64,000 bases of DNA from Alphaproteobacteria bacterium HGW-Alphaproteobacteria-18 (GCA_002841155.1 PHEH01000013.1:1-64000); one strand, 5' to 3'. Counted from the first letter of the stretch, positions 19,205 to 28,242 are shown. A program made the numbers and translations. Notes: generated by a model from the sequence alone, not told the origin.

Positions 19205-20059
19205 ATGTCGGCACCAGTTCCGATTGACGGAACGATCTACTCGTTTCGGACGTCGCCATTGTCTGAGTTCGCACCGCCAGTCGTACATCGCTACGGTGCA
19301 TTAAAAGTCCTGGGCTCCGACAAAAGGTTCGTCGTCGTAGCGGCGTTAGATACCACGTGGCGATCCCCACCGTCGTTGGCCGATGTGAGTTGCTGTAGAG
19401 TTTTGCGGCTGACGCGCTTTGCTCATCAGGGCCGCCCCGCCGTCTGGGGGGTCAATGTCGAGTGGTGGACGCTCTCTGATCTTCTTGAAATGATCCCCTT
19501 GGGCGCAACGAGATTAGAAGAGGAAGAGGTGCAGTTTGCAGTCAATACTCTAGACCTATTGCCGGGATCGTCCTTCTCGACCATGCGAGCCGTAAATCAC
19601 GCAGTTGAAGGAGAGTGGCGCTGGGCCAATGATCGCGAAGCCTTAATCGCAGAACAGAAACAAGTGGAAGCTAAGGCGGCCGCGAAGAGAGCGGCGCAAG
19701 AGGAACGCTATAAAACTCGATTAAAGGGGCTCACCTGGGAGCAGTTATTGGCTGAAACCCCATTTGAGCGATGGGTTTCATCCCCGCCCTTTCCAGACGC
19801 CGAATTTACGCAAAAGGCTCGCGTGGTCATTCACGACACTTGCATCGTGCTCCGCGAACTCGGCCAAAGGCCGCGAAAATCTGACGTGCGCAAAGTGTTG
19901 AAGGGCTGCGTTGAATGGTTCAACAATGCTGATGAACTGGCCGGTGGCGTGATTGAAACCGAGGAAAGAGAAGACATCTACGGTGTGTTGGAAGAGATTG
20001 CTCATGTCGCTCGTCAAAAATCGCTAGTGGACGAAATTGACGCTTGGCGAACGTGGTGA
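19205..20059 (+). CDS. hypothetical protein, unrecognised
   Basis: 284 residues with GGGG upstream of the ATG. The N-terminal half is beta-rich (around VVVAALDTTW and VWGVNVEWW). A basic Ala/Lys helical stretch lies near 150-180 (KQVEAKAAAKRAAQEERYK), then helices with many acidic residues. No signal peptide, membrane segment or known motif is seen. The gene and its upstream region are less GC-rich than their neighbours. It may be an acquired single gene; no function is assigned. Confidence 0.65.
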   Translation: MSAPVPIDGTIYSFRTSPLSEFAPPVVHRYGALKVLGSDKRFVVVAALDTTWRSPPSLADVSCCRVLRLTRFAHQGRPAVWGVNVEWWTLSDLLEMIPLGATRLEEEEVQFAVNTLDLLPGSSFSTMRAVNHAVEGEWRWANDREALIAEQKQVEAKAAAKRAAQEERYKTRLKGLTWEQLLAETPFERWVSSPPFPDAEFTQKARVVIHDTCIVLRELGQRPRKSDVRKVLKGCVEWFNNADELAGGVIETEEREDIYGVLEEIAHVARQKSLVDEIDAWRTW

Positions 20060-20109
20060 CGGCCGACCGCCTTCCGGCGACTTCCTGCCGTTCGGCTTTT
20101 GGATCGACT

Positions 20110-20478
20110 CTAAGCCGCCCGGGTCCAGAAGGCGCCGGTATCGGTGCCGCGGCCTTCGGCGAAGCGGGTGCGCACGGCGGCGAGAATGGCTTCCGGCAAG
20201 ATGGTCAGGCGGGCCTCGGCCACGCGGCCGTCATGGACGGGGAACAGCGCGGCATTGGCGCCGGTCTTGGCGATGATGAGGGCGGCCAGATCGTCAACCA
20301 TCGTCTGGTCGGGAACCTGCCCGCGATCATGCAGTGCCTGCAGGCGCCCGCGCGCCAGCTCCATTGCCTCGCGAGGGCGCAAGGCCTGAACATCGCCGCC
20401 GAATACGGCTTCCCGGATCAGGAGCCGCATTTCCGGCGCCTCGATCTCGGTCACAATGTCATTGAGAAGGAACAGCAT
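20110..20478 (-). CDS. small hypothetical protein
   Basis: 122 residues, mostly helical, with GC-rich codon use typical of the window, so probably a real gene. No signal peptide or membrane segment. The region RPREAMELARGRLQALHDRG and the conserved-looking middle do not match a family I recognise. It stands between an ORFan and a secreted small protein, all with their own spacing. Confidence 0.6.
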   Translation of the reverse strand: MLFLLNDIVTEIEAPEMRLLIREAVFGGDVQALRPREAMELARGRLQALHDRGQVPDQTMVDDLAALIIAKTGANAALFPVHDGRVAEARLTILPEAILAAVRTRFAEGRGTDTGAFWTRAA

Positions 20479-20556
20479 GGCCGCCCAAACCCCCGTTGAT
20501 CCCAGCAGGCCGCAACCTGCCGGGATAGGGTAAACAGGCGGTTTATAAGGCAGGCT

Positions 20557-20961
20557 TCAGCGGTTGAGTTTCAGGCCGAGGGCCTCAATCAGCACGCCGG
20601 TGCGCGCATTTGCACCACACGCGCCTTCATGTGCGGCAATCGCGGTCATCAGTTCGGCTTCGGCGGCGTCCCATTCGGGCTGGCGCTCGGTCCATTGCAG
20701 CTCGGCCGCGCGGATTTCAGCTCGGAAGAAGTCGATCTCCTTCTGGCGCTCGGGCGTGTTGCCCTTGGTGTCGATCTCGCGGCGAACGAGACCGCGCTCG
20801 GCTTCGGCTTCCTCAAACCGGATCTGGACGGCCATCCGCTCATTATTGGCGCTTTTCACGGCAAGCCCGGCCTTGTTCACATCGGCCACATAGGACTCGC
20901 AGGCAAAGGCGGCGGGCGTAAGCGTCAGCGCGGCCATCGCGCAGGCAATGATCAGTTTCAT
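20557..20961 (-). CDS. small secreted coiled-coil protein
   Basis: 134 residues. AGGAGGAG sits just before the ATG and the first 21 residues form a signal peptide (MKLIIACAMAALTLTPAAFA). The mature chain is a charged amphipathic helix likely to form a coiled coil, with two Cys, one near each end. It is likely periplasmic; function unknown. Confidence 0.7.
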   Translation of the reverse strand: MKLIIACAMAALTLTPAAFACESYVADVNKAGLAVKSANNERMAVQIRFEEAEAERGLVRREIDTKGNTPERQKEIDFFRAEIRAAELQWTERQPEWDAAEAELMTAIAAHEGACGANARTGVLIEALGLKLNR

Positions 20962-21057
20962 GGAATCTCCTCCTGTCAGTGCCGGGAGGATGCCTCGCGC
21001 ATTGCCATATGACCAGATTACAGTCGCATCAGGCTTGGGGCGGAAAAGGGGCGGCGC

Positions 21058-21408
21058 TCAGGGCGCCGCGCCCTCGACAGGCTCGGTCAGGAAATGGCGG
21101 CCTTCACGGTCCTCGATCTCGATGATCCAGAGGTCGCGGTCACGGGCCTTTGCGCGGCGGATATATTCGTCCACCGCCGCCTCTTCGGGGCCAATGCCCT
21201 GAGCGGCAAGGTTGAGGAAGATACGTTCGCCATCAAGGCTCATGGAGGGGGTATAAGCGGCGGCCGTGCCATCCAGGCGGGCGACCTTCACCAGCACATC
21301 TCCGCGCTCATCATCGCCGTGCTGGAGAACGAACGCGCTGGCGCCGGCAAGGCTTGCCCGGCGGATCAGCGCGTCCGTCCATAGTCTGGCTGGCAGGCGG
21401 TCCATCAT
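21058..21408 (-). CDS. DUF1491 family protein
   Basis: 116 residues. The pattern RLPARLWTDALIRRA near the start, then AFVLQHGDDERGDVLVKV and ending with a WIIEIEDREGRHF segment, matches the DUF1491 family seen in alphaproteobacteria. It has no known function. Two adjacent ATG codons (21408, 21405) could start it. Confidence 0.78.
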   Translation of the reverse strand: MMDRLPARLWTDALIRRASLAGASAFVLQHGDDERGDVLVKVARLDGTAAAYTPSMSLDGERIFLNLAAQGIGPEEAAVDEYIRRAKARDRDLWIIEIEDREGRHFLTEPVEGAAP

Positions 21409-21446
21409 CGGCCGTGATGCCTCGTGTTACACCTGCCCGTCACGCA

Positions 21447-21752
21447 TCAGCCGCCAAAGGCGCACTGCATGCCGGTGCTCATCATGGCGCCCATGATCTT
21501 GCCTTGCTGATCTGCTGGCAGCTTTTCAATGATCTCCCCGCCCTTGTCATCTCCCTGTGCCATTGCCTTGGCGACAGTGCTGAAGGTTTTGGCGTCCAGA
21601 TTCTTCTCCAGACCATCGGCAAGGCAAGTACACATTGCTTTGTCTTCACCGGCGTCGATGCAGGATTTCACCATCGAAGCCTTGGCTCCGCCGGTTCCAC
21701 CGCATGCTGTAACGGCAAGCGCGAGGGCGCCTGCCAGAATTGCCATTCTCAT
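21447..21752 (-). CDS. small lipoprotein
   Basis: 101 residues from ATG 21752, preceded by AAGGGG. The signal ends in the lipobox AVTACG, so the protein should be lipid-anchored. The mature part has conserved-looking Cys (SCIDAG, MCTCLADGL and a C-terminal Cys), with helices between them. It resembles small periplasmic proteins found in this order; function unknown. ATG 21746 is an alternative start. Confidence 0.72.
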   Translation of the reverse strand: MRMAILAGALALAVTACGGTGGAKASMVKSCIDAGEDKAMCTCLADGLEKNLDAKTFSTVAKAMAQGDDKGGEIIEKLPADQQGKIMGAMMSTGMQCAFGG

Positions 21753-21877
21753 TTTGAGATACCCCTTGGCTGACAGTAATATACGGAGGGTTACACGCTT
21801 TGCCGGGTCAGGCCACTGTTTTTTAGGCCCCCACAATCGTCGCCAAAAGCGGCTTCCCCGCCGCTGAACCAGTCCGG

Positions 21878-23116
21878 CTAAAGACCAAATGCCGACGCCA
21901 GGCGCGCGTGCAGGAGCGTGTGGTTCTGGGTCGTGAGGCCCTTCTCGCGGGCAGCCGCTGCCATCGCGGCGAGGCGATTTCGGGCCTCTGATGACTGGAT
22001 GAGGTCAAGACAGGCGCCTGCAAGATCGACCTCTCCCTGCACGCAGATGTAATGCTCGCCCTCTGTCAATCCGAGGCCCTCGGCCCCGACCGGCGTGGTG
22101 ATAACGGGAACGCTGTGCTCCAGCGCATCAATGATCTTGGTCTTGATGCCCGTACCCTGAAGAATGGGCGCCACCAGCACGGCATCACCGGACAGGAACG
22201 CTGACAGATCCGGCACAAAGCCAACGGCTTCAACCACCTGATAGGCTGCATCCGCCAGCGGTTTGCCTGCCGCCAGGAAGCGGAATGCTGCCATCTTTCT
22301 GCCCGCAGCTTGGTTCACCTTCACCGCCGCCCGGTCGAGCAGTTCCAACGCTTCGGCATTTGGCGCGTAAGCAGCATTGCCGATAAAGACAAAACGGACA
22401 CTCGTGCTGAAATCCTGATGCGGTACCGGCAGTTCGTTGATCAGGGGCGGAAAGGCAATCACATCGGCCTTACCGGCGCAATCAGCGCGCATCTCTTCGG
22501 CTTCCAGGGCCGATACCATCAGGATCGCATCAAACTTCTCGGCTACGCGCTTTTCGCAGCGGACCATCAGACGCCGCTCCAGACTGAGAAGCAGTGTTTT
22601 GAGCTTCGGCACCAGAAAACGCACCAGGCGCGGCAACCTTGCCTCGAACGTGCCGCCCAACTCGCCAGCCGATCCGTTGGAGAGCATGCGCTGATAACGC
22701 TTCGAGAGGCGGTCATCCATGTCCAGCACAAGACGGATGCCGGGATGCCGGCGGTGAATGGCGTCCGCGAGGGGGGATAGGCGCGCCATGTCGAATATGA
22801 CGACATCCGGGCGAATACGCTCCACTACGCTCATCACTTCACGGATCGCTTTTCCGTTCAGGAACAGATGACTTTGCAAAGGCACCAGCGGACGGAAAAT
22901 CAGGCTTCGCACAATACTGGGCAGTCCCGACATGCTGAGCATGGCCGAGGAATGGATATGGTCAGGCGCAGGTTTCTGAGGCGCATCCCCGAACGCCAGA
23001 AGATTAACCTCGCCGAGCCCGGCGGCAAATTCGAGGGTCTGCGCGATCATGCGCTGCCGGCCCATTTCCACCGGCCACGGCCAGCGTGTGGATATATACA
23101 ATACTTTCAATGGCAT
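21878..23116 (-). CDS. glycosyltransferase, GT-B fold (group 1 type)
   Basis: 412 residues from ATG 23116, where the first beta strand KVLYISTRWPWP begins and an AGGG lies upstream. The C-terminal domain has the donor-binding region GTGIKTKIIDALEHSVPVI followed by TTPVGAEGL, typical of group 1 glycosyltransferases. The protein is 400-residue class, soluble or peripheral. Substrate is unknown; a role in surface polysaccharide is a guess, and no other polysaccharide genes are next to it. Confidence 0.85.
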   Translation of the reverse strand: MPLKVLYISTRWPWPVEMGRQRMIAQTLEFAAGLGEVNLLAFGDAPQKPAPDHIHSSAMLSMSGLPSIVRSLIFRPLVPLQSHLFLNGKAIREVMSVVERIRPDVVIFDMARLSPLADAIHRRHPGIRLVLDMDDRLSKRYQRMLSNGSAGELGGTFEARLPRLVRFLVPKLKTLLLSLERRLMVRCEKRVAEKFDAILMVSALEAEEMRADCAGKADVIAFPPLINELPVPHQDFSTSVRFVFIGNAAYAPNAEALELLDRAAVKVNQAAGRKMAAFRFLAAGKPLADAAYQVVEAVGFVPDLSAFLSGDAVLVAPILQGTGIKTKIIDALEHSVPVITTPVGAEGLGLTEGEHYICVQGEVDLAGACLDLIQSSEARNRLAAMAAAAREKGLTTQNHTLLHARLASAFGL

Positions 23117-23254
23117 CCCTATTTCCCCCAGGCGCACGCCCCGCCGCCTGGTCCCTACCCATGCTGAATGCGGAGCATGCAAACCCCATGCAAACACGCT
23201 TCACTACAGACAGATTAACCATAAGAGGCCCGCGCAGACAGCCCTAAGCGGGAA

Positions 23255-24835
23255 TTACTCTGCAGCTTCATCCAGGGGCATGAGATCGGCTTCGCTGGCG
23301 CGGGGCAGGATCACTTCCGCTTTTGTGCCGCGTCCGGGTTTCGAACTCAGGCGAAGTTCTCCCCCATGCAACTCCGCGAAGCGGCGCACCACGGAAAGGC
23401 CAAGGCCAGTGCCGGGCTTGGCACCGGTTGCCTGGGCAAAAGGCTGGGTGAGGCGGGCCAGATCTGCCGTGGGAATGCCCGCGCCACGGTCCTGAACGCT
23501 TAGGATGGCAGCGCCCCCTTCTATCCGGGTTTCAAGCGTCACGGTCTTGCCGCTGCCCGAATACTTGATCGCGTTGGAGACAAGGTTCTGCCAGATCTGA
23601 CGTACGGCGCGAGCATCTGCCTCAGCCCAGGTCTCGCCCTGAGAGCGCAGCTTGAGTGTCACGCCGGCACGGTCTGCATGGCCGGTCAGCTGACGAATGA
23701 CAGACTCGGCCGATGCGGCAAGATCCACCGGTTCCGGATCAAGCCTTGGCTGGCCAGCCTCAGCCCGCGCAAGATCCAGTATGTCATCGACAAGCAGCAG
23801 AAGGTCTGTGCCGCTCTCGTGAATGATCGCTGGATAGTCTGCATAGACCGCTGGCATCGGGCCCATCAGCTCGGCCTGCATGATCTCGGCATAGCCCAGG
23901 ATCGCATGCAACGGCGTGCGCAGATCATGGCCAAGCGAGGCGAAGAAGGCTGTGCGCTTCTTCAATTCCTCATCATAGGCCAGGCGAACCGCCTCGGCAG
24001 GATCAGGGCCTCCTTCCGGCGGAGCAAACAATACGATGGATGTTCCGTCCGTACCCGTTTCGGACGCAAACAGAATGCGCTGACCGGACGCAAACCTCGC
24101 CTCTCCGGCTGAATGGCCCTCCATTATACCGAAACCGTCCGGAACAGTTCCCGGCTCGAACAATGCTGTCAGAGCTGTGCCCGGGCGCAGGGCGGGATTG
24201 GCGAATGTGTCCCCTTCAATAGCGCGAAGCCGCCCTTCGGGGGTCACCTGAAGCACCGCAACTCCCTGGCCAGGGAGAAGCGGGCCCGGTTGATTTACAG
24301 GCCCTGATTCTGGAACTGTTTCCGGGTGAGGGATCAGAATGAGTTTCCCAGCCATGCCGGAATGCACCAGCATCCAGACCATCAGCGCGGAAACAACCAC
24401 CCCTGAAAAAGCAAACGGCACCGCCAGGCTGCCCGCCCAGGCGACGGGTTGAGGCAGCCACCCCAGCCCACTCGCAGTGACGGCCATGAACAGGGCAAGC
24501 GCGGCAAACACGGCCGCTTCGGCAGACATCCGGCGCGCCCCGGCGAGAAGCCCGGCAAGCGGCGCGGCCAACAGGAGTATGGTTAATGGGGACGCCCCCC
24601 CGCCCGTAAGAATCAGACCGGCAAGCGCTGTCACGGTCCAAGTGATGACCAGAAGTCCACGCCATAGCGAATCACCCGCCGGCAGCGCGATACCCATGAT
24701 ACCCGGCACGCTGGCAGTAACCATAATCGCAAGCACCGGCCACAGCGGCGCACCTGCGATTAGCCCCGCAAGGCCGCTGCCGCCGCACATAGCGAGCCAG
24801 GCAACGTGGACAAACTGTAATCGCTTCTGCGACAT
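23255..24835 (-). CDS. membrane sensor histidine kinase, PleC/DivJ-like
   Basis: 526 residues. Several hydrophobic segments fill residues 10-165. A PAS-like stretch follows (about 190-275), then the dimerisation helix with phospho-acceptor His303 in ASLGHDLRTPLHAIL. The ATPase lobe has NLVSNAIKYSG, DRGAGI and GTGLGLSVV. The segment after the H box (GYAEIMQAELMGPM) is of the kind seen in PleC and DivJ, the kinases that control DivK and polarity in Caulobacterales. Which of these, if either, it equals is not certain. ATG 24835 is preferred over TTG 24847. No response regulator is adjacent. Confidence 0.87.
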   Translation of the reverse strand: MSQKRLQFVHVAWLAMCGGSGLAGLIAGAPLWPVLAIMVTASVPGIMGIALPAGDSLWRGLLVITWTVTALAGLILTGGGASPLTILLLAAPLAGLLAGARRMSAEAAVFAALALFMAVTASGLGWLPQPVAWAGSLAVPFAFSGVVVSALMVWMLVHSGMAGKLILIPHPETVPESGPVNQPGPLLPGQGVAVLQVTPEGRLRAIEGDTFANPALRPGTALTALFEPGTVPDGFGIMEGHSAGEARFASGQRILFASETGTDGTSIVLFAPPEGGPDPAEAVRLAYDEELKKRTAFFASLGHDLRTPLHAILGYAEIMQAELMGPMPAVYADYPAIIHESGTDLLLLVDDILDLARAEAGQPRLDPEPVDLAASAESVIRQLTGHADRAGVTLKLRSQGETWAEADARAVRQIWQNLVSNAIKYSGSGKTVTLETRIEGGAAILSVQDRGAGIPTADLARLTQPFAQATGAKPGTGLGLSVVRRFAELHGGELRLSSKPGRGTKAEVILPRASEADLMPLDEAAE

Positions 24836-24994
24836 ACGGGGGTCCAAGCGTTAACACCCCAGAGAGATTTATTAGGCATTTTCTGCCAGAACGATCACCT
24901 GCTGTATTTGTAATGCAGGAAACAGACAAGGTAAGGTTCCCCCATCAGGGAAGTTAAGGCATCACTATCGCGTGTCGCGTGAGGGAGAGAAGAA

Positions 24995-25969
24995 ATGGCT
25001 GCATTGCGGGTTTTCGCAGCGGTTCTGGCAGTAGCAGGACTATCTGGCGTATCTACAGCTCAAGGCAACGACCCTGTCTCTGAAAGGGCCGCCGTCTACA
25101 TGACTTACCAGTCGGATGCGGACCAGGTGGGCGTTAAGCCTTTCAAGAATACAAATGATATCGACGCCGCACTGGCCACGCTCGGCTCCTACAATGCCGA
25201 TCAGCTCACACGCGGCTGGATCTCCTACTCTGCCCTGGTCGCCTCACAAGATCCGGAGTTCCGCGCCAACGTACGTGACATCGAAGCCTTTTATGGCCGG
25301 GACCGCGTGGTCAACAGCTTCGCCAGCGGCGGTGGCTATGCCCGTTCGCTCAAAGGCGGGGATGATGCTGTCGGCTCTGCCATCGCGGTAACGGACGAAG
25401 ACCTGGCGCGCCTCTACTCAAGCGCCGCCATCGTGAAGGAGCAGGGCTATTCTCTCCAAGGCTATGGCTGGGCCAAGTCGCGTATCCGCAATGGCGGTCA
25501 GCGCGCTGACACGGTGAAGGTGCTGCAAGGCAAGGGCCAATCGGCAGACAATCTCATTCTCGCCGCCCTGGTCTCACCAGGTGGCGCCACGCCGCTTTCC
25601 GATTCTGGCGCTGCGGGCGTTACTAATGCGGTCGCGACAGCCTCGGATGTCGCCACAGCCGTTCGCCTGCCCACTTTCCTCACCGGCAATTTCACCGGCG
25701 GCAAGAAGAAGGTGAAGTATGGCAAGGAGCCGGTGGCCAATCAGATCGCCTCTGTGGCGGCCCTGCGCATTCTTGGCGCGGACGCTGTTGACGATGCCCG
25801 GCTCAGCCGCGTGATGCTTGAGCCGAGCGTTCAAAGCTGCATGCGGATGCAGAACCTGCAACTGCAAGGCTGCGTTGCCGGTGTGGGCCAGGAATTCGAG
25901 GTTCCCCATTGCATCAGCCAGCACGCCCTGGCCGAAATCGCAGACTGCCTCGGTGCGGTCTATAAATAG
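24995..25969 (+). CDS. secreted hypothetical protein
   Basis: 324 residues with GAGGGAGAGAAG upstream of the ATG and a signal peptide (cleavage near VSTAQ-GN). The mature protein is largely helical in its first part. A C-terminal region carries four Cys within 45 residues (SCMRMQ, GCVAG, PHCISQ, DCLGA), suggesting two disulfides in the periplasm. No family was recognised. It forms its own transcription unit with a strong terminator behind it. Confidence 0.75.
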   Translation: MAALRVFAAVLAVAGLSGVSTAQGNDPVSERAAVYMTYQSDADQVGVKPFKNTNDIDAALATLGSYNADQLTRGWISYSALVASQDPEFRANVRDIEAFYGRDRVVNSFASGGGYARSLKGGDDAVGSAIAVTDEDLARLYSSAAIVKEQGYSLQGYGWAKSRIRNGGQRADTVKVLQGKGQSADNLILAALVSPGGATPLSDSGAAGVTNAVATASDVATAVRLPTFLTGNFTGGKKKVKYGKEPVANQIASVAALRILGADAVDDARLSRVMLEPSVQSCMRMQNLQLQGCVAGVGQEFEVPHCISQHALAEIADCLGAVYK

Positions 25970-25992
25970 ATCAAAGCTCAGATTTCTCTCTT

Positions 25993-26028
25993 CACCCCGG
26001 CGTATCACTGCGCCGGGGTTTATTTTTT
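25993..26028 (+). terminator. Rho-independent terminator
   Basis: ACCCCGGCG and CGCCGGGGT form a 9-bp stem around an 8-base loop, followed by TTATTTTTT. It ends the upstream secreted-protein gene and separates it from sufE. Confidence 0.92.
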
Positions 26029-26044
26029 GTCCTGATGGGCCCAG

Positions 26045-26473
26045 ATGACGGCCATGAGCATCCAAGCCGCCGCCGCCGACATTCGTGAAGAGTTCTCCTG
26101 GCTTGAAGACTGGGAGGCGCGCTATGCCCATATTATCGACCTTGGAAAGCACAACGCCCCTCTGGAACCCCACGAGCGCACAGAGGCGACCCGTGTAAGA
26201 GGTTGCGCGTCTCAGGTGTGGATGGTGACCGATATTTCGGAGGGACGGCTGAAATTACGGGCCGAGTCTGACGCCGTGATCGTCTCGGGTCTGATTGCCC
26301 TGCTGCTGCGCCTCTATTCTGGAGCCAGTCTGTCAGACGCGGTGACTTTCGATACCGAAAGCCTGCTGGAGGAGATCGGCGTCAAAGGCGCCCTCACGGC
26401 CCAGCGGTCAAACGGGCTTGCCTCTATGCTGGCGCGCATCCGCCGGGATGCGAGCGCTGCGCTCGCTGGCTGA
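26045..26473 (+). CDS. sufE: SufE family sulfur acceptor
   Basis: 142 residues. SufE accepts persulfide sulfur from the cysteine desulfurase SufS and passes it to the SUF iron-sulfur cluster scaffold. The acceptor Cys lies in VRGCASQVWM (near residue 54). The rest follows the family: WEARYAHIIDLGK, then SGLIALLLRLYSG. ATG 26054 is an alternative start. No other suf genes are nearby. Confidence 0.9.
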   Translation: MTAMSIQAAAADIREEFSWLEDWEARYAHIIDLGKHNAPLEPHERTEATRVRGCASQVWMVTDISEGRLKLRAESDAVIVSGLIALLLRLYSGASLSDAVTFDTESLLEEIGVKGALTAQRSNGLASMLARIRRDASAALAG

Positions 26474-26484
26474 GCCGCGGCTCA

Positions 26485-27153
26485 TCACTGCGGCGTCTTG
26501 ATGGCCAGATCATACGCGCGCGCCAGCGTTCGCAAGGCCGCCAGCGCGACCGCAGGCGCCTCAACCACCGCGCACCCACTCTGTTGCGCAAAGGCCGCTG
26601 ACGCGGCCGCATCCACCAGCAGGCATTCCAGCTGCCGGACCGTGCCAAGCCCGATCTCCTTTTCCAGAACGCTCAGGCGGGTCATGGCAGCCTGAAAATC
26701 TGCGCGGGAAGGCTGCCCCGTCATCCGGGGTGATGGTTGGCGCGCGGCGGCCTGACTGATGTCCGCCAGGAAGCGGCGGGCGGAGGCTTTCAGGCGCGTC
26801 ATTTCACCGGGCTGAACTGCGGCAGTGACGGCAAGCTCGGTGAATAACGAGACGGGCCGATGGGGTCTGCCAGCTTCCAGTAGCCGCGCCGGAGGCGGAA
26901 TGCGGTTACCCCCTGCGGATGGTGGAGACGGATCGGAGATCAGCCGCGAGGGCCGGGCGGGGTCAGCAAAGACGATGCCCTCCGCCTTGAGCCGATTGAC
27001 AATCAGCGGCGTGATCCGGCCTGCCGCTTTGCGCCGCGCATCGTGATTGCGATGGGCGCGCCATTGCCCTCCAGCCTCGACAAGCATGCCACCCCCGGCC
27101 AGAACCTTTCGGACCTGTGGCTCGGTCAACAGGCGTAAATGCGCCCCACTCAT
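26485..27153 (-). CDS. DUF6456-type protein, partner of DnaA-HTH protein
   Basis: 222 residues. The N-terminal 60 residues have a winged-helix look (LRLLTEPQVRKVLAGGGM). The C-terminal region (about 110-220) matches the alphaproteobacterial DUF6456 pattern, ending in a helix AALRTLARAYDLAIK. The start overlaps the stop of the DnaA-HTH gene by 4 bp, so the two are made together. A DNA-binding role is likely from this pairing but not proven. Confidence 0.75.
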   Translation of the reverse strand: MSGAHLRLLTEPQVRKVLAGGGMLVEAGGQWRAHRNHDARRKAAGRITPLIVNRLKAEGIVFADPARPSRLISDPSPPSAGGNRIPPPARLLEAGRPHRPVSLFTELAVTAAVQPGEMTRLKASARRFLADISQAAARQPSPRMTGQPSRADFQAAMTRLSVLEKEIGLGTVRQLECLLVDAAASAAFAQQSGCAVVEAPAVALAALRTLARAYDLAIKTPQ

Positions 27154-27494
27154 GCGATCACCTCGGCAGAGCCAAGCAGAACGACTGACTGAATGCCGGC
27201 CGAAAGTTGCTCGATCCAGGTGTCGAAATCGGCATCCTCGCGATAGTCCTCGATGATCCGGCAGCCATGCGAGACAGTCGATCGGTCCCTCCCGAAGGCA
27301 CGGGCGACACGCGCCAGACTCATCCCGCAGGCAGTATGGGTCAGATACATCGCTATGTGTCGCGCACGCGCATGGACCGGGTTTCCCCGCTCTGCGGACA
27401 GGACAACTTCCGCTTTCAGGCCGAGCGCATACGCAACCAGCGCACCCGCAAGATAGGCCCTGTCTTCATCTCTCTGGGGATTGAACTCCGCCAT
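27150..27494 (-). CDS. short protein with DnaA domain IV-type helix-turn-helix
   Basis: 114 residues with AGGAG 7 bp before the ATG. The core ARHIAMYLTHTACGMSLARV followed by ARAFGRDRSTVSHGC resembles the DnaA box-binding domain IV of the replication initiator, including the basic recognition helix with STVSHG. The AAA+ domain of DnaA is absent. It could bind DnaA boxes or act as a transcription factor. It is coupled to the DUF6456 gene, and an inverted repeat lies just upstream. Confidence 0.82.
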   Translation of the reverse strand: MAEFNPQRDEDRAYLAGALVAYALGLKAEVVLSAERGNPVHARARHIAMYLTHTACGMSLARVARAFGRDRSTVSHGCRIIEDYREDADFDTWIEQLSAGIQSVVLLGSAEVIA

Positions 27495-27530
27495 TCACTA
27501 CTCCTCTTCGGCTATGGAAGAACCATATCC

Positions 27531-27564
27531 GAGATAGAGAGGTGTAGGATAACTTTCCTATCTC
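27531..27564. promoter_or_regulatory. nested inverted repeat upstream of DnaA-HTH gene
   Basis: GAGATAG (27531-27537) and CTATCTC (27558-27564) are inverted copies. Overlapping the right arm, TAGGA (27545-27549) and TCCTA (27556-27560) form a second inverted pair. The site is 37-70 bp ahead of the start codon on the minus strand. It is a candidate operator, possibly for autoregulation; binding is inference. Confidence 0.45.
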
Positions 27565-27594
27565 AACAAGGGATCACCCAGAACTTGCTGGGGA

Positions 27595-28095
27595 TCAGGC
27601 CGCAAATCGCGGCTTGGGATGTTGGATAAGGCTGCTCTCTTTGTGGGCCGGACGAAGCATGCGCCGGCTGGGCAACAGTTCATCATGACAGAGAACCTGG
27701 TTCAGCTGGCCATCATCTCCGGCCAGCGGAAGCCGCAGCCATGCATGGATACGCCCGCCGATCTCAATGACCCCGCCTACAGGCTCGCCCCGCTCCAGCG
27801 CGGCTGACAGACCTAGCGCATAACACTCGCCATGCGCGCCCGCGATTTCGGCAAGACGCATACCGCGCACTTCAACGCCGAAGATTTCGCGCAAACGAGA
27901 GCCTGCAATCCGGAAGCGGCTTTCACCGGCCTCATCGACTTCAACAATCGAAATGCAGGCAAGGGTGCTGCGCAAAGCACCGGGATCGATATTGTCACGG
28001 GCGACACGCCCCTCGCCGTCACGGCGCGACTGCCAGTGCCGGATCAGCACCTCATGGGCCTCAGTGACACCCGCAAAAACATTCTGTTGACGCAT
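27595..28095 (-). CDS. single PAS-domain protein (PAS_5 type)
   Basis: 166 residues from ATG 28095. After LIRHWQSRRDG the chain shows the PAS_5 features DIDPGALRSTLACI (as NIDPGALRS), a FRIAGSRLREIFG strand-helix, and a C-terminal WLRLPL strand. No output domain is attached. In Caulobacter a protein of this kind (MopJ) influences cell-cycle regulation. The resemblance is at family level only. It lies between mucR and the DnaA-HTH gene. Confidence 0.8.
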   Translation of the reverse strand: MRQQNVFAGVTEAHEVLIRHWQSRRDGEGRVARDNIDPGALRSTLACISIVEVDEAGESRFRIAGSRLREIFGVEVRGMRLAEIAGAHGECYALGLSAALERGEPVGGVIEIGGRIHAWLRLPLAGDDGQLNQVLCHDELLPSRRMLRPAHKESSLIQHPKPRFAA

Positions 28096-28242
28096 AACTT
28101 GCCGCCCCCGCGGTGATTCGGAAGAATCACCTATCGCGCGAGTAGACTCCGGGATCAAGAGTCAACGAAGGTATTGGTTAACACTGATTAGCGAAATATT
28201 TCATTTCGATTTCGCAACGAGCTGTTTTTTCTTCGGGTGTTC

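Noticed and set aside
23215-23222. TTAACCAT, a CtrA-like half site before the glycosyltransferase gene
   Set aside because: A single 8-mer without a second half site at the correct spacing is expected by chance in a window this long.
28190-28216. GCGAAAT/ATTTCGC inverted repeat after mucR
   Set aside because: No T tract on either strand and a loose loop; not enough to call a terminator or operator.
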